NCBI GenBank assembly: GCA_951812315.1
Contig: CATOSA010000030.1
Span: 50,319-114,318 of the forward strand
From: an uncultured Burkholderiales bacterium
Lineage (GTDB): Bacteria; Pseudomonadota; Gammaproteobacteria; Burkholderiales; Eutrophovitaceae
Direction: 5' to 3'
Length of the DNA: 64,000 nucleotides
Part shown: piece after piece, positions 56,815-64,000 of the stretch
How the letters are laid out: every line of letters begins with the position of its first letter
Position numbering within the stretch: position 1 is the stretch's first letter
Program-made: the position numbers and the translations under genes
The notes under the pieces: model-generated
What the model saw: the letters and a program-made list of their open reading frames with translations, nothing else
What the model was told of the DNA's origin: nothing
Database searches by the model: none

Positions 56815-56945
56815 GCAAGGCAATTCTGCCTGCCCTGGATTGACCGCAATCAACTTGTCCGCTAGCGATCGGTAACAGCGCCCGCGCTATCCCGGTCAGT
56901 TGCAGCGACTTGCCCCCGCACCAACCTTCTTCCCGTCCTCGATGG

Positions 56946-57620
56946 CTACGAATAACCAACCAGCAGCAGAAATGCCGGAACCGGTGTCGTTGCCAATACC
57001 ACAGCAAGCATATAGCGCGAGAACCCATACAGACGGCTCGCACCTGCGACGGCACCGATGCCGCCCGCACCACCGATGACCGCATTTCCTGGCAGATTGA
57101 GCAACACGGCCAGCGCGATATAGCGATTGCGCAGCAGCACGGCAAGCCAACGCGATTGCAGCCGATTTGAAAGGCGTTGACGACGTTGAAATGCGATCGG
57201 ATCGTTCAGTTCCTCGAGCAGGCGGCTAGCGCGCTCAAACCGCATTACGCGCAGAATCGACTGCAATGCAGTTCTCGGTACGACTCTGCCAATCAGGAAA
57301 CTCGGCGCAAGCGAAATCTGCGTGCACAGGTAGACCAGCACAATGCCGCCGGGACCCAGAAAAAGCATGATCGCCAGGCCAATTTCGATGCCAGGCACGA
57401 ACGGGAGCATCATGGTCAATACGTAGGCCAATATGATGGCGAACACGATCACCTCGATCATGTCGTTGTGACGCGGCCAGATATGGAAATTCAACTGGGC
57501 AGCCAGCCAGCCGCCACCGAGATTCAGGCCAACCAACAGGGCAGCCAGCAATGCAATACGCCAATGGCGAATCAGAAAAGGCGGCGAAGGCCGGGCATCA
57601 ATATCGGCCGTGACATTCAT
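56946..57620 (-). CDS. VTT/DedA-like membrane protein
   Basis: The 224-residue protein has about five helices. LPGNAVIGGAGGIGAVAGASRLY and LPFVPGIEIGLAIMLFLGPGG resemble the re-entrant glycine/proline loops of VTT (DedA/SNARE-associated) proteins, which translocate lipids. ATG 57620 overlaps the stop of the upstream gene (ATGA). It is the last gene of the unit transcribed from the methyltransferase promoter. Confidence 0.72.
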   Translation of the reverse strand: MNVTADIDARPSPPFLIRHWRIALLAALLVGLNLGGGWLAAQLNFHIWPRHNDMIEVIVFAIILAYVLTMMLPFVPGIEIGLAIMLFLGPGGIVLVYLCTQISLAPSFLIGRVVPRTALQSILRVMRFERASRLLEELNDPIAFQRRQRLSNRLQSRWLAVLLRNRYIALAVLLNLPGNAVIGGAGGIGAVAGASRLYGFSRYMLAVVLATTPVPAFLLLVGYS

Positions 57621-58152
57621 TTGCCAACCTCACTGAGCATGCCGCTAAACCAGTACTCGCGGCGTGTATCCCAGAGCAAGCGTTCTTTTTCCCACACGTA
57701 TTCGGCTTCCAGCCGGCCTTCGCGCACTGTGCCGCGCCAGGTCATTGTGCCGTAGTCTTTACTGACGTGTACCGCCTCGAAGTGCACGATACCGTCTACG
57801 ATCCTCGCCGGTACTGGTCTTGCTCGAAGCCCCATTCCTCGCTGGCGACTGAACGAAAAGTGCCGTTGTTGAAGACCACCTTTTCCTGATGATCGGCCCC
57901 CATACCGGACGCGCCGGTTGGTCCTGAAAACACAAGGCCATCGAGCAGGCCGCGAGCATCTCCAGAACGCTGGAGCTCGGCACGCGACTGGGTCGTTGGC
58001 CCGGACTGGCGTCCCGATGGTATGACGTGCGCAGGTGTCACTCCGAGTAAAAGCATTACAACAATCCACGCGTATCGGTTCCACAAACTCGTTACTGGTG
58101 CGCTGCGACCATGCTTGCGAAAGGAGAACATGCCTGGAAATTTCATTGTCAT
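57617..58152 (-). CDS. Hypothetical exported protein, frameshifted
   Basis: ATG 58152 overlaps the stop of the DsrE-like frame (ATGA). The first part (WNRYAWIVVMLLLGVTPAHV, a signal/anchor) continues SGRQSGPTTQSRAELQRSGD and DHQEKVVFNNGTFRSVASEEWGF. One base near 57815-57823 must be changed to continue PVPARIVDGIVHFEAVHVSKDY...TMTWRGTVREGRLEAEYVWEKER to 57617. About 178 residues when repaired. It looks like a small periplasmic lipocalin- or YceI-like protein of unknown function. Confidence 0.65.
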
Positions 58153-58457
58153 TGCTGTGACCCGCCCGGCCGAACAATTCGGAACGAGAACGTCAGACGT
58201 TCTTGCGCGGCAGCAAACATTGCGGCCGAAAAATTCCTGGCCAGCTCCGTACCATCGACGGACAACCACAACAGCACGTCGCCCCCGGCCGCCAGTGCCT
58301 TGTTGGCCAGCGCCAACGGTGTAGCCGCCATGTCCGCATCGTCGTCGTAGTGGGTGACAGCGAACAGGTACTTTGCATCTAGCTTTAGCATTTTCTGGAG
58401 CATTTTCTGATTCTCCTTCAATGATTCGATGGCGGCTCGCGTCGATGTTTGTAACAA
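58149..58457 (-). CDS. DsrE-like protein, possibly truncated
   Basis: The product is 102 residues. A helix of 25 residues precedes KYLFAVTHYDDDADMAATPLALANKALAAGGDVLLWLSVDG, which matches the first beta-alpha-beta unit of DsrE/F-fold proteins. The second half expected for the fold (a later Cys and two strands) is missing; the tail (RNFSAAMFAAAQERL...) is unlike the family. Either a frameshift near 58240 or a real truncation could explain this. It lies 25 bp after the methyltransferase. Confidence 0.6.
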   Translation of the reverse strand: MLQTSTRAAIESLKENQKMLQKMLKLDAKYLFAVTHYDDDADMAATPLALANKALAAGGDVLLWLSVDGTELARNFSAAMFAAAQERLTFSFRIVRPGGSQQ

Positions 58458-58481
58458 CCTCGTCCGTAATACTCGGGCGCG

Positions 58482-59275
58482 CTATATCTTGCTAGCGTAG
58501 AGCGATATGCTTTTTACGCCGTACTTTTGCGTGGCGCCCTGGGCGTTATCCGAAACAAAGCGGTATTGCGGATTGTCCTTGACCCGCAGGATATGAAACC
58601 CGGCTGATTCCGCGGCGGCCACATAGTCATCGATTTGTAGTGCGCCACCGATACACGCGGCCCACACAAAGTTGCATCGCAGGTTATGCCGTCAGGTAAG
58701 CGCACATCGGTAACGATGTCTGACAACGCCAATCTGCCACCTGCCTTCAATACACGCGCCGCTTCCCGAAACACGTCTTCCTTGATCGGGGCGAGGTTGA
58801 TCACACCGTTGCTGATCACTACGTCGGCGCTGCCGCTGTCGATATCCGTATCTTCGATATAGGCTTTCCTGAAAGTCACATTGTCGAAATCGTTCCTGTC
58901 ACGCAGGTGATTCGCTTTTTCAAGCTGCTCGTTGGTCATGTCTATTCCAATGACACGCCCTTCCCGCCCTACTTTACGTGCGGCGATAAAACTGTCCGTC
59001 CCGGAACCACTGCCCAGATCGACAACGGTATCTCCGCACTGAATTCCTGCGCGATCAAAGTAGTAACCGACGCCTGCGAAAGAATCGATTGCCTCTTGCG
59101 GGACCGCATCGAGTTCCTCTGCCTGGTAGCCAAGTCGCTGCGCCAATGACCGGCCCATTTCAAAGTGAAACTCGCCGTGCGGGTCGGTGGCGACATCGCG
59201 ATACATCGCTTTTACCTTATCTTCCAGTGCCACGACGTCAAGGCGGCTTTGCGGTTGTGCATATGTAAATGTCAT
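58482..59275 (-). CDS. SAM-dependent methyltransferase, paralog 1 (ArsM/UbiE-like), frameshifted
   Basis: ATG 59275 lies seven bases after GGAG. The protein begins RLDVVALEDKVKAMYRDVATDP with FHFEMGR, then SFAGVGYYFDRAGI and motif I VVDLGSGSGTDSF. Motif II/III reads VISNGVINLAPIK and AARVLKAGGRLALSDIV. The frame breaks near 58668-58675; the adjacent frame continues VWAACIGGALQIDDYVAAAESAGFHI to 58482, restoring about 264 residues. The Cys in WAACIGGA occupies the place of a conserved ArsM cysteine. An ECF-type promoter lies 60 bp upstream. Substrate unknown. Confidence 0.85.
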
Positions 59276-59335
59276 TTTTTTTCTCCAATTTGTAAAGGTT
59301 GGGCTCATCACAATGATGATGCCTGTACTGGTAAA

Positions 59336-59361
59336 GACGCAGCACTTCACAAATCGGTTCC
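59336..59361 (-). promoter_or_regulatory. ECF-type promoter of the methyltransferase operon
   Basis: Read on the minus strand: GGAACC (59361-59356), 16 bases, CGTC (59339-59336). It has the same elements and spacing as two other sites near the sigma gene; even flanking bases agree (GGAACCGATT, GCGTCTT). It predicts a leader of about 54 bases. Confidence 0.8.
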
Positions 59362-59598
59362 AGGTTTTTCGGGTTTTTTCGAATTTTCTTTTGCCGTGCG
59401 CGATTCGGGATTTGCAAGCCATGCTTGTACACATGCACAACCTCAACGTTCGCGTTAACAAAACCATGAGTCGAACCGCTCCTGCGCTTCGCCGGCGGCC
59501 ATGCGCCAGAAGCCAGGACAAAAGCTTTCAGAGGAAAAACAGGACACCTGCGAGCGCAGGCGTGGGAATTGAGTGAGGTTTAATCTACCCCTGCGATA

Positions 59599-59634
59599 CA
59601 GGCACCTCCAGAGAGGAATCGCGGTAGGTGCCTG
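59599..59634 (-). terminator. Possible stem-loop after the DUF2917-like gene
   Basis: CAGGCACCT (59599-59607) and AGGTGCCTG (59626-59634) form a perfect 9-bp stem with an 18-base loop, 14 bases after the stop of the leftward gene. There is no T-run. Confidence 0.4.
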
Positions 59635-59647
59635 AACGTTTACGGGG

Positions 59648-60022
59648 TCAGTTTGTGTATGCCGGTGCGAAAGCTGCATTACTGCGAGCGATCGGCCAGT
59701 CGATCTGCAATTGTGCCCGGGAGCGGGAACGTACCGTGAGCAAACCATCTCGCTTCGCGACCAGATATTGACCTTCGGCCACGAACTGTTCGTCCTTGTC
59801 AGCCAGCTGCGCCACTTGCACCGATCCTGCGCGCACATGCAAAACCGCACCCGCTTCGATCTGGATATGCATGGGTCCACCATCAACCAGAGAGAAGCGG
59901 CCGGAGATGTCTTCGCGTCCGAAATACAAACTGGTATTTGGCGCAGTCACATAATCAAATTGAGGCGAAGGCAGAGTGACTGAAAGGTGGTTCATTTTTG
60001 TGCTTGCGGTTTGCGTGGTCAT
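59648..60022 (-). CDS. DUF2917-like small cupin-type protein
   Basis: ATG 60022 (MTTQTASTKMNHLSVTLP) follows GGGAG; an upstream in-frame ATG would read through the promoter. The 124-residue product has a beta-rich core (MHIQIEAGAVLHVRAGSVQVAQLADKDEQFVAEGQYLVA) like DUF2917/cupin proteins, with no metal-binding histidines visible. It is transcribed away from the sigma gene under its own copy of the ECF promoter, so it belongs to the regulon. Function unknown. Confidence 0.7.
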   Translation of the reverse strand: MTTQTASTKMNHLSVTLPSPQFDYVTAPNTSLYFGREDISGRFSLVDGGPMHIQIEAGAVLHVRAGSVQVAQLADKDEQFVAEGQYLVAKRDGLLTVRSRSRAQLQIDWPIARSNAAFAPAYTN

Positions 60023-60083
60023 TGCGTTTACTCCCTCGTCTGCTTGTTGTTTCGATCGGTTTATTGCATTGCTTAATCGTGAA

Positions 60084-60109
60084 GACGCGCGACCCGCGAT
60101 TTCGGTTCC
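60084..60109 (-). promoter_or_regulatory. ECF-type promoter of the DUF2917-like gene
   Basis: On the minus strand: GGAACC (60109-60104), 16 bases, CGTC (60087-60084). The predicted leader is about 55 bases to ATG 60022. Confidence 0.78.
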
Positions 60110-60541
60110 AGTTTTGTGGAAATATTCTCTGGCTGGCTGATACGCTGTCAAACATGGTGTGTATGGGCGCCTGGATGCTGCACTGCAATCAAGAATAGTC
60201 GTGGCGGTTTATGACATATATATGTGTCGGCCATGTATCTGGGTCGGATGTATATGGGTCGGCCATGGTCAAACACGCGCCGCGAATGAATCGGCGACGC
60301 GGGAGCATATAGTGATTCAGTGGATGTTTGGCGCAGCGCAGGCACACGCGAGATCCGGAACGATTCCGGCCAGTGACTGGATCAATCCGCAAATCGGCGC
60401 TTCGGAGACGTCCAGGTTGCCAATCAAGGGCATTCTTGGCAGCAAGTCCCGTAATATCGAATGGAAGATCGCAGCACGCCAGGAATTGTGCGCTCCCACA
60501 GAACATCAATTTTATAAAAAACAAAGGTTTGTGAAAAAGTT
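60110..60541. other. Region between divergent ECF promoters, with a 15-bp tandem repeat
   Basis: There is no gene here. TGTATCTGGGTCGGA (60234-60248) is repeated as TGTATATGGGTCGGC (60249-60263), flanked by two copies of GTCGGCCATG. The stretch 60210-60235 is AT-rich (ACATATATATG). It may bind a further regulator. Confidence 0.45.
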
Positions 60542-60567
60542 GGAACCGATTCAGGAGTTGCCGCGTC
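60542..60567 (+). promoter_or_regulatory. ECF-type autoregulatory promoter of the sigma factor gene
   Basis: GGAACC at 60542-60547, 16 bases, CGTC at 60564-60567, 19 bases before the sigma ATG. The transcript start would fall just ahead of the GAGGAG ribosome-binding site, giving a very short leader. Confidence 0.8.
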
Positions 60568-60585
60568 TTCACAAGAGGAGAATGA

Positions 60586-61206
60586 ATGGGCCTTTCGAAA
60601 GAAGCGTTTGAAAATCAGGTTATGGATCTGCTTGGCAGGCTCCACGGGGTCGCCCGGCGACTCACGGGCAACGAAGCCGACGCCGAGGACCTGGTCGCCG
60701 AAACCGTCACCAAAGCATGGCGGTGCCTGAACACGCTGGCCAGCGAAGACGCGTTCAAAGCCTGGATTTTTCGAATATTGAACAACACCTTTATCAGCGA
60801 TTTACGGCGCGCCAGTGCGCGACCCCGGCTGGAATCCATCGAGAGTGAAGACGAGAGCGAAGATGAGGCGATGTTCTCTATTTTTGAGCAGATGCATCAA
60901 CCGTTTTTGCTCTGGTTCAGCACGCCGGAGCAGGAATTCGTCGACAAACTGCTGCGCGAAGACCTCGACAAGGCACTTGGCTCACTTCCGGACCATTACC
61001 GCGTGGTGGTGATTCTGTCCGACCTGGAGGAATTCAGTTACAGCGAAATTGCCGAGACACTTGCGATACCGGTTGGAACCGTTCGATCGCGACTGGCCCG
61101 CGCCCGAAGCGCCCTGCAAAAGGTTTTATGGGCGCAGGCACAGGAATACGGACTGAAGGGCTCGCCGAAGCAGGGGTGTCACGGATCTACGACGGATGCA
61201 CCATGA
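60586..61206 (+). CDS. ECF (extracytoplasmic function) RNA polymerase sigma factor
   Basis: The 206-residue protein has region 2 (LLGRLHGVARRLTGNEADAEDLVAETVTKAW, then FKAWIFRILNNTFISDLRR) and region 4 (ALGSLPDHYRVVVILSDLEEFSYSEIAETL, AIPVGTVRSRLARAR). The linker between them is long and acidic (ESIESEDESEDEAMFSIFEQM). ATG 60586 is chosen; ATG 60582 is out of frame. It is followed by a zinc-finger anti-sigma gene and a methyltransferase gene. Its predicted promoter GGAACC-N16-CGTC occurs in front of itself and of two divergent units. Confidence 0.95.
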   Translation: MGLSKEAFENQVMDLLGRLHGVARRLTGNEADAEDLVAETVTKAWRCLNTLASEDAFKAWIFRILNNTFISDLRRASARPRLESIESEDESEDEAMFSIFEQMHQPFLLWFSTPEQEFVDKLLREDLDKALGSLPDHYRVVVILSDLEEFSYSEIAETLAIPVGTVRSRLARARSALQKVLWAQAQEYGLKGSPKQGCHGSTTDAP

Positions 61207-61285
61207 GGGAGCACGGTACGAATGCCGGAGCATGACTACACCGGTGCACGACAACACCGGTGCACGACAACAAAGGTAATCAGAA

Positions 61286-61522
61286 ATGACCGAAAAAGAG
61301 ATTGACTGCGAACAGGCACTCAAGCAGATACTCGAATATGTCGACCATGAACTCGAGGACGGCAATCAGGCAGCTATGGAGCATCACTTGCATACCTGCC
61401 AGAGTTGCTTCTCGCGCATGGAGTTCGAACGACGCCTGAAGGATAAGGTTGGTGCGCTGCGCGAAGAAAAAGTATCCTCAAACGTAACTAACCGCATCAA
61501 GGGACTGCTCGACAGTTTCTGA
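61286..61522 (+). CDS. Zinc-finger (zf-HC2) anti-sigma factor
   Basis: The 78-residue protein has the anti-sigma zinc motif: IDCEQAL, DHELEDGNQAAMEHHLHTCQSCFSRM with HxxxC-xx-C. It lacks a membrane segment, so it is a soluble, RsrA-like redox or metal sensor; oxidation of the zinc cysteines would release sigma. Two tandem copies of the 16-mer ACCGGTGCACGACAAC lie just upstream (61240-61271), between it and the sigma gene. Confidence 0.92.
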   Translation: MTEKEIDCEQALKQILEYVDHELEDGNQAAMEHHLHTCQSCFSRMEFERRLKDKVGALREEKVSSNVTNRIKGLLDSF

Positions 61523-61549
61523 ACTCAGATCATCGAAACGAGGGAAATC

Positions 61550-62329
61550 ATGGTTGCAATATTCAGCGATAAAAAGGAATTCATATTCAAGGCAGTGGCC
61601 GACATGTATACGGATGTTGCCTCGAATCCGGATAAGACCTTCCATTTTCCTACCGGCCGGCTCGCCTGCCTTTTTGTCGGCTACCCGGCCAGCCAACTGG
61701 ATGAAATTCCGGCCGCTGCCGCCGAGTCGTTCGCCGGCGTTGGCTATCCGTTCGCGACAAACTTGATTCGGGAAGGCGATGTCATACTCGATATCGGTTC
61801 GGGTTCCGGTACCGATGCATTGATATCGAGCACACTGACCGGACCGTCCGGCAAGGTCTACGGTCTTGACATGACGCAGGCAATGCTGGACAAGCTTCGC
61901 AAGAACATCGTGTCAATGGGTGTGAAGAATGTGGAGCCGCTCGAGGGCAACGCCGAAGAAATTCCACTTCCCGACGCATCCGTCGATGTCGTCACCATCA
62001 ACGGCGTACTCAATCTGGTTCCTGACAAACCACGGGCTTTTGCAGAGATTGCGCGCGTACTCAAACCGGGCGGCCGGTTGCAAATCTCGGACATTTCTCT
62101 GGCAACGCCGGTGTCGGAAGCATCGCGGGCGGATCCGAAACTGTGGTCCGAGTGCGTCGTCGGTGCTGTTGTGGAGGATAACTACGTCACGATGCTGGGC
62201 ACCGCCGGGCTCGACGTCGAAGTGATCAGCCGGTTGGATTATTTCTCCGGCAGCGTTAGTGCAGATACGCGCCGGGTTGCCCAGGGTCTGGGCGCACACA
62301 CGATTGTGATGAGCGGCCGCAAATCCTGA
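61550..62329 (+). CDS. SAM-dependent methyltransferase, paralog 2 (ArsM/UbiE-like)
   Basis: The intact 259-residue protein is clearly paralogous to the gene at 58482-59275: MYTDVASNPDKTFHFPTGR, ESFAGVGYPFATNLI, motif I ILDIGSGSGTDAL, VTINGVLNLVPDKPRAF and LKPGGRLQISDISL. LWSECVVGAVVEDNYVTML holds the matching conserved cysteine. It lies 27 bp after the anti-sigma gene, so it is in the sigma operon. Methylation of a metalloid, thiol or quinone is possible; ArsM's N-terminal cysteine set is not obvious. Confidence 0.93.
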   Translation: MVAIFSDKKEFIFKAVADMYTDVASNPDKTFHFPTGRLACLFVGYPASQLDEIPAAAAESFAGVGYPFATNLIREGDVILDIGSGSGTDALISSTLTGPSGKVYGLDMTQAMLDKLRKNIVSMGVKNVEPLEGNAEEIPLPDASVDVVTINGVLNLVPDKPRAFAEIARVLKPGGRLQISDISLATPVSEASRADPKLWSECVVGAVVEDNYVTMLGTAGLDVEVISRLDYFSGSVSADTRRVAQGLGAHTIVMSGRKS

Positions 62330-62376
62330 TCGGCCATATCCTGAATTGCCGAATGCTGATCGGCCGAACCCTGAAT
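62326..62376. repeat. Imperfect 21-bp direct repeat, 30-bp period, between convergent genes
   Basis: CTGATCGGCCATATCCTGAAT (62326-62346) recurs as CTGATCGGCCGAACCCTGAAT (62356-62376). It overlaps the end of the methyltransferase gene. No hairpin with a T-run is seen, so the terminator for this convergent pair is unclear. Confidence 0.6.
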
Positions 62377-62451
62377 GGCATTGTCCATCCTCGCCCGGGA
62401 TCCCAAATCGCCAACGCTCGTCGCCGCGTACGCCGGCGACAATGTTGACGT

Positions 62452-64000
62452 CTATTCGGCGATCATGACCGGTTCGGATTTTTCGACTTCCTCCCGCTCG
62501 CGTTCTTGCGTGCCCGGTTTCGCCCGCCCAACAAATAGAACCAGCGGCATGGCGACGAAGGCACCGATTGCAAGAAAAAGGAAGCTCGCGTTGTAGCCCA
62601 TCATTGCCGCCTGCAAATCGATCTGGCGCTCGATCATCGCCAGTCCCAACGGCGAGTCCGCCGTGTACTCCCCTGCAATTTCCGAATACGGAAGCACATC
62701 ATTGTAGGGCGTTACGTGTTCAACCATTTCCGAGCGCCCGATCGCGCTGGCCACGGAAAACAACGCGAGCGTCACGGACACGCCGATACTGCTGAACATG
62801 GTGCGAACCAGGTTTATTACTGCCGTACCTTCGTTGCGCTTCTCTGGCGCAAGCAGCGAAAACGCGATCATTTGAACCGGCACCAGAATAACGCCGGCAC
62901 CAATACCCTGAACGAATCCGGTCCACACTATCGGCCACGGGCCGACGTTAATATTCCAGCGCGACATTGCGCCGGTCGCGATCCCTATACACATCATGCC
63001 GAACACGATGAGAATACGCGGATCCACTTTCCCGGCGATACGCCCGGTCAAAAACATCGCGAGCATGATGCCCACACCGCGAGGCGACTGTAACAAGCCG
63101 ACGACATCGATTGGAAATCCGCGCACATGCTCGAGAAATGTCGGCATCATGACCATCGGCGGTACCGTCAGCAAGCCGTAGAATGAAATCAGAACCATTG
63201 CAACGAAGAAATTGCGCTGGGCAAACACACGCGGATCGAGAAACGGTTCCCGATGAGTAAGCACATGAACGTTGAACATGAACAAGGCAGTGACCGCCAT
63301 GCCCGCCTCGAAAATGATCTCGCCAGACTCGAACCAGTCAAGCCGCTGGCCACGGTCGAGCATCATTTGCAGGGAACCAATTCCAACGGCAAGCGACACG
63401 AAGCCAAACCAGTCCATTTTTTTCTTGGTGTCGCGTTTGGTCTCTGGAAGAAACAGCAGCACCCCGACGAGTGCCGCCAGGCCGAACGGTACATTGATAA
63501 AGAAAATGTATCGCCACGAAATCATTTCCGTGAGATAGCCGCCGAGCGTCGGACCCATTACCGCACCACCCACCGAGCCGATTCCCCACAAAGACATTGC
63601 GCGGGCGTGTTGTTCCGGCGGATAGGTGTCCATGATGATTGCGAGCGAAAGCGGTATCAGGAATGCACCCGACATACCTTGTACGACACGCGCCAGAACT
63701 TCGACTGACAACGATTCAGCAGTGCCGCAAAAAACCGATGCAATCGTGAATCCGGCAACCGCGCAGGTGTAAACACGTTTTCGGCCAAAACGATTACTTA
63801 AATAGCCCGACGTCGGGATCATGATCGCCGACGCTACAATGTAGGACGTAATCACCCATGAGACCTGGTCGTGGGTCGCGGAGAATGCGCCCTGCATGTG
63901 TGGCAGAGCGACCGCGGCAATGGTCCAGTCGATCGAGTAGAGCAGCGAAGCAACAACGACCGACGCCGTAATCAGCGCCGGGTGGCGCGGACCGGCGACT
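62452..64000 (-). CDS. DHA2-type MFS multidrug exporter (EmrB/QacA-like), 5' end cut by window edge
   Basis: The frame is open from the window edge (RHPALITASVVVASLLYSIDWTIAAVALPHMQGAF...) to 62452, about 516 residues, so the start lies beyond 64000. DHA2 signatures are SWVITSYIVASAIMIPTSGY, LSNRFGRKRVYTCAVAG and GGYLTEMISWRYIFFINVPFG; 13-14 helices are predicted. The N-terminal position suits partnering with an EmrA-type membrane fusion protein upstream, outside view. It exports hydrophobic toxins or drugs. Confidence 0.93.
   Translation of the reverse strand, partial: VAGPRHPALITASVVVASLLYSIDWTIAAVALPHMQGAFSATHDQVSWVITSYIVASAIMIPTSGYLSNRFGRKRVYTCAVAGFTIASVFCGTAESLSVEVLARVVQGMSGAFLIPLSLAIIMDTYPPEQHARAMSLWGIGSVGGAVMGPTLGGYLTEMISWRYIFFINVPFGLAALVGVLLFLPETKRDTKKKMDWFGFVSLAVGIGSLQMMLDRGQRLDWFESGEIIFEAGMAVTALFMFNVHVLTHREPFLDPRVFAQRNFFVAMVLISFYGLLTVPPMVMMPTFLEHVRGFPIDVVGLLQSPRGVGIMLAMFLTGRIAGKVDPRILIVFGMMCIGIATGAMSRWNINVGPWPIVWTGFVQGIGAGVILVPVQMIAFSLLAPEKRNEGTAVINLVRTMFSSIGVSVTLALFSVASAIGRSEMVEHVTPYNDVLPYSEIAGEYTADSPLGLAMIERQIDLQAAMMGYNASFLFLAIGAFVAMPLVLFVGRAKPGTQEREREEVEKSEPVMIAE

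Noticed and set aside
61240..61271. Two tandem 16-mers (ACCGGTGCACGACAAC) between sigma and anti-sigma genes, considered as an operator
   Set aside because: Only two copies, no symmetry typical of a regulator site beyond the GGTGCACC-like core, and they lie inside the operon. Noted in the anti-sigma entry only.
1..64000. CRISPR arrays, tRNA and rRNA genes
   Set aside because: None seen on either strand; repeats found are too few and too short for CRISPR.

Overview
The window is 64 kb of gene-dense Gram-negative chromosome with moderately high GC. It has outer-membrane barrels, lipoproteins, twin-arginine signals, a type IV pilus minor-pilin operon and methylotroph-type mxa maturation genes. 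A DUF3460 gene plus the mxa and pilin gene orders point to a proteobacterium, most likely a betaproteobacterium from the environment. That assignment is inference; there is no rRNA or tRNA gene in the window to test it.

Layout. 1-8.1 kb is organic-acid and amide metabolism: the N-terminus of a molybdopterin oxidoreductase, a three-gene run (hydroxyacid dehydrogenase, HpcH aldolase, Tat-exported solute-binding protein) carrying four frameshifts, an FMN hydroxyacid dehydrogenase, a cupin and an amidase. 8.2-14.2 kb is envelope: an SGNH hydrolase and three barrel or lipoprotein genes. 14.2-17.5 kb is a compact minus-strand operon of two Gdx/SugE-like SMR exporters, a pentameric ligand-gated ion channel and an LssY_C lipoprotein. 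17.8-28.6 kb holds a cardiolipin synthase with two lesions, a membrane-anchored glycerophosphodiesterase, an NYN/LOTUS protein, threonine aldolase, secreted proteins, an array of five short palindromes, a formamidase-like protein and a HupE-type permease. 28.7-35.1 kb is the operon pilE-fimT-pilV-pilW-pilX-pilY1, ending in a clear terminator. 35.5-43.2 kb holds oligopeptidase B, DUF3460, DUF481, a luciferase-like monooxygenase, an MFS transporter and a CitE-like lyase. 43.4-48.8 kb is an mxaRSACKL-like set with no methanol dehydrogenase structural gene in view, followed by a zinc alcohol dehydrogenase. 50-56.8 kb is a branched-chain/amide-type ABC transporter with two tandem paralogous binding proteins. 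A 160-bp MITE sits exactly at the livG stop codon. 56.9-62.3 kb is an ECF sigma / zinc-finger anti-sigma module with two paralogous methyltransferases. The right edge cuts a DHA2-type MFS exporter.

Three points stand out. First, the SMR-SMR-pLGIC-LssY_C operon suggests the channel senses the amine or guanidinium-like compound that the exporters remove. Second, three copies of the same ECF-type promoter (GGAACC-N16-CGTC) precede the sigma gene, a divergent small gene and a methyltransferase operon, which defines an autoregulated regulon readable from sequence alone. Third, the MITE separated livG from livF but carries a ribosome-binding site and a 20-codon ORF ending directly before the livF ATG.

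Caution: at least twelve genes or gene ends need an indel to be restored. Some indels lie in G/C homopolymers, others are short tandem duplications. A mixture of sequencing error and real decay is possible, so reconstructed genes below are marked frameshifted.
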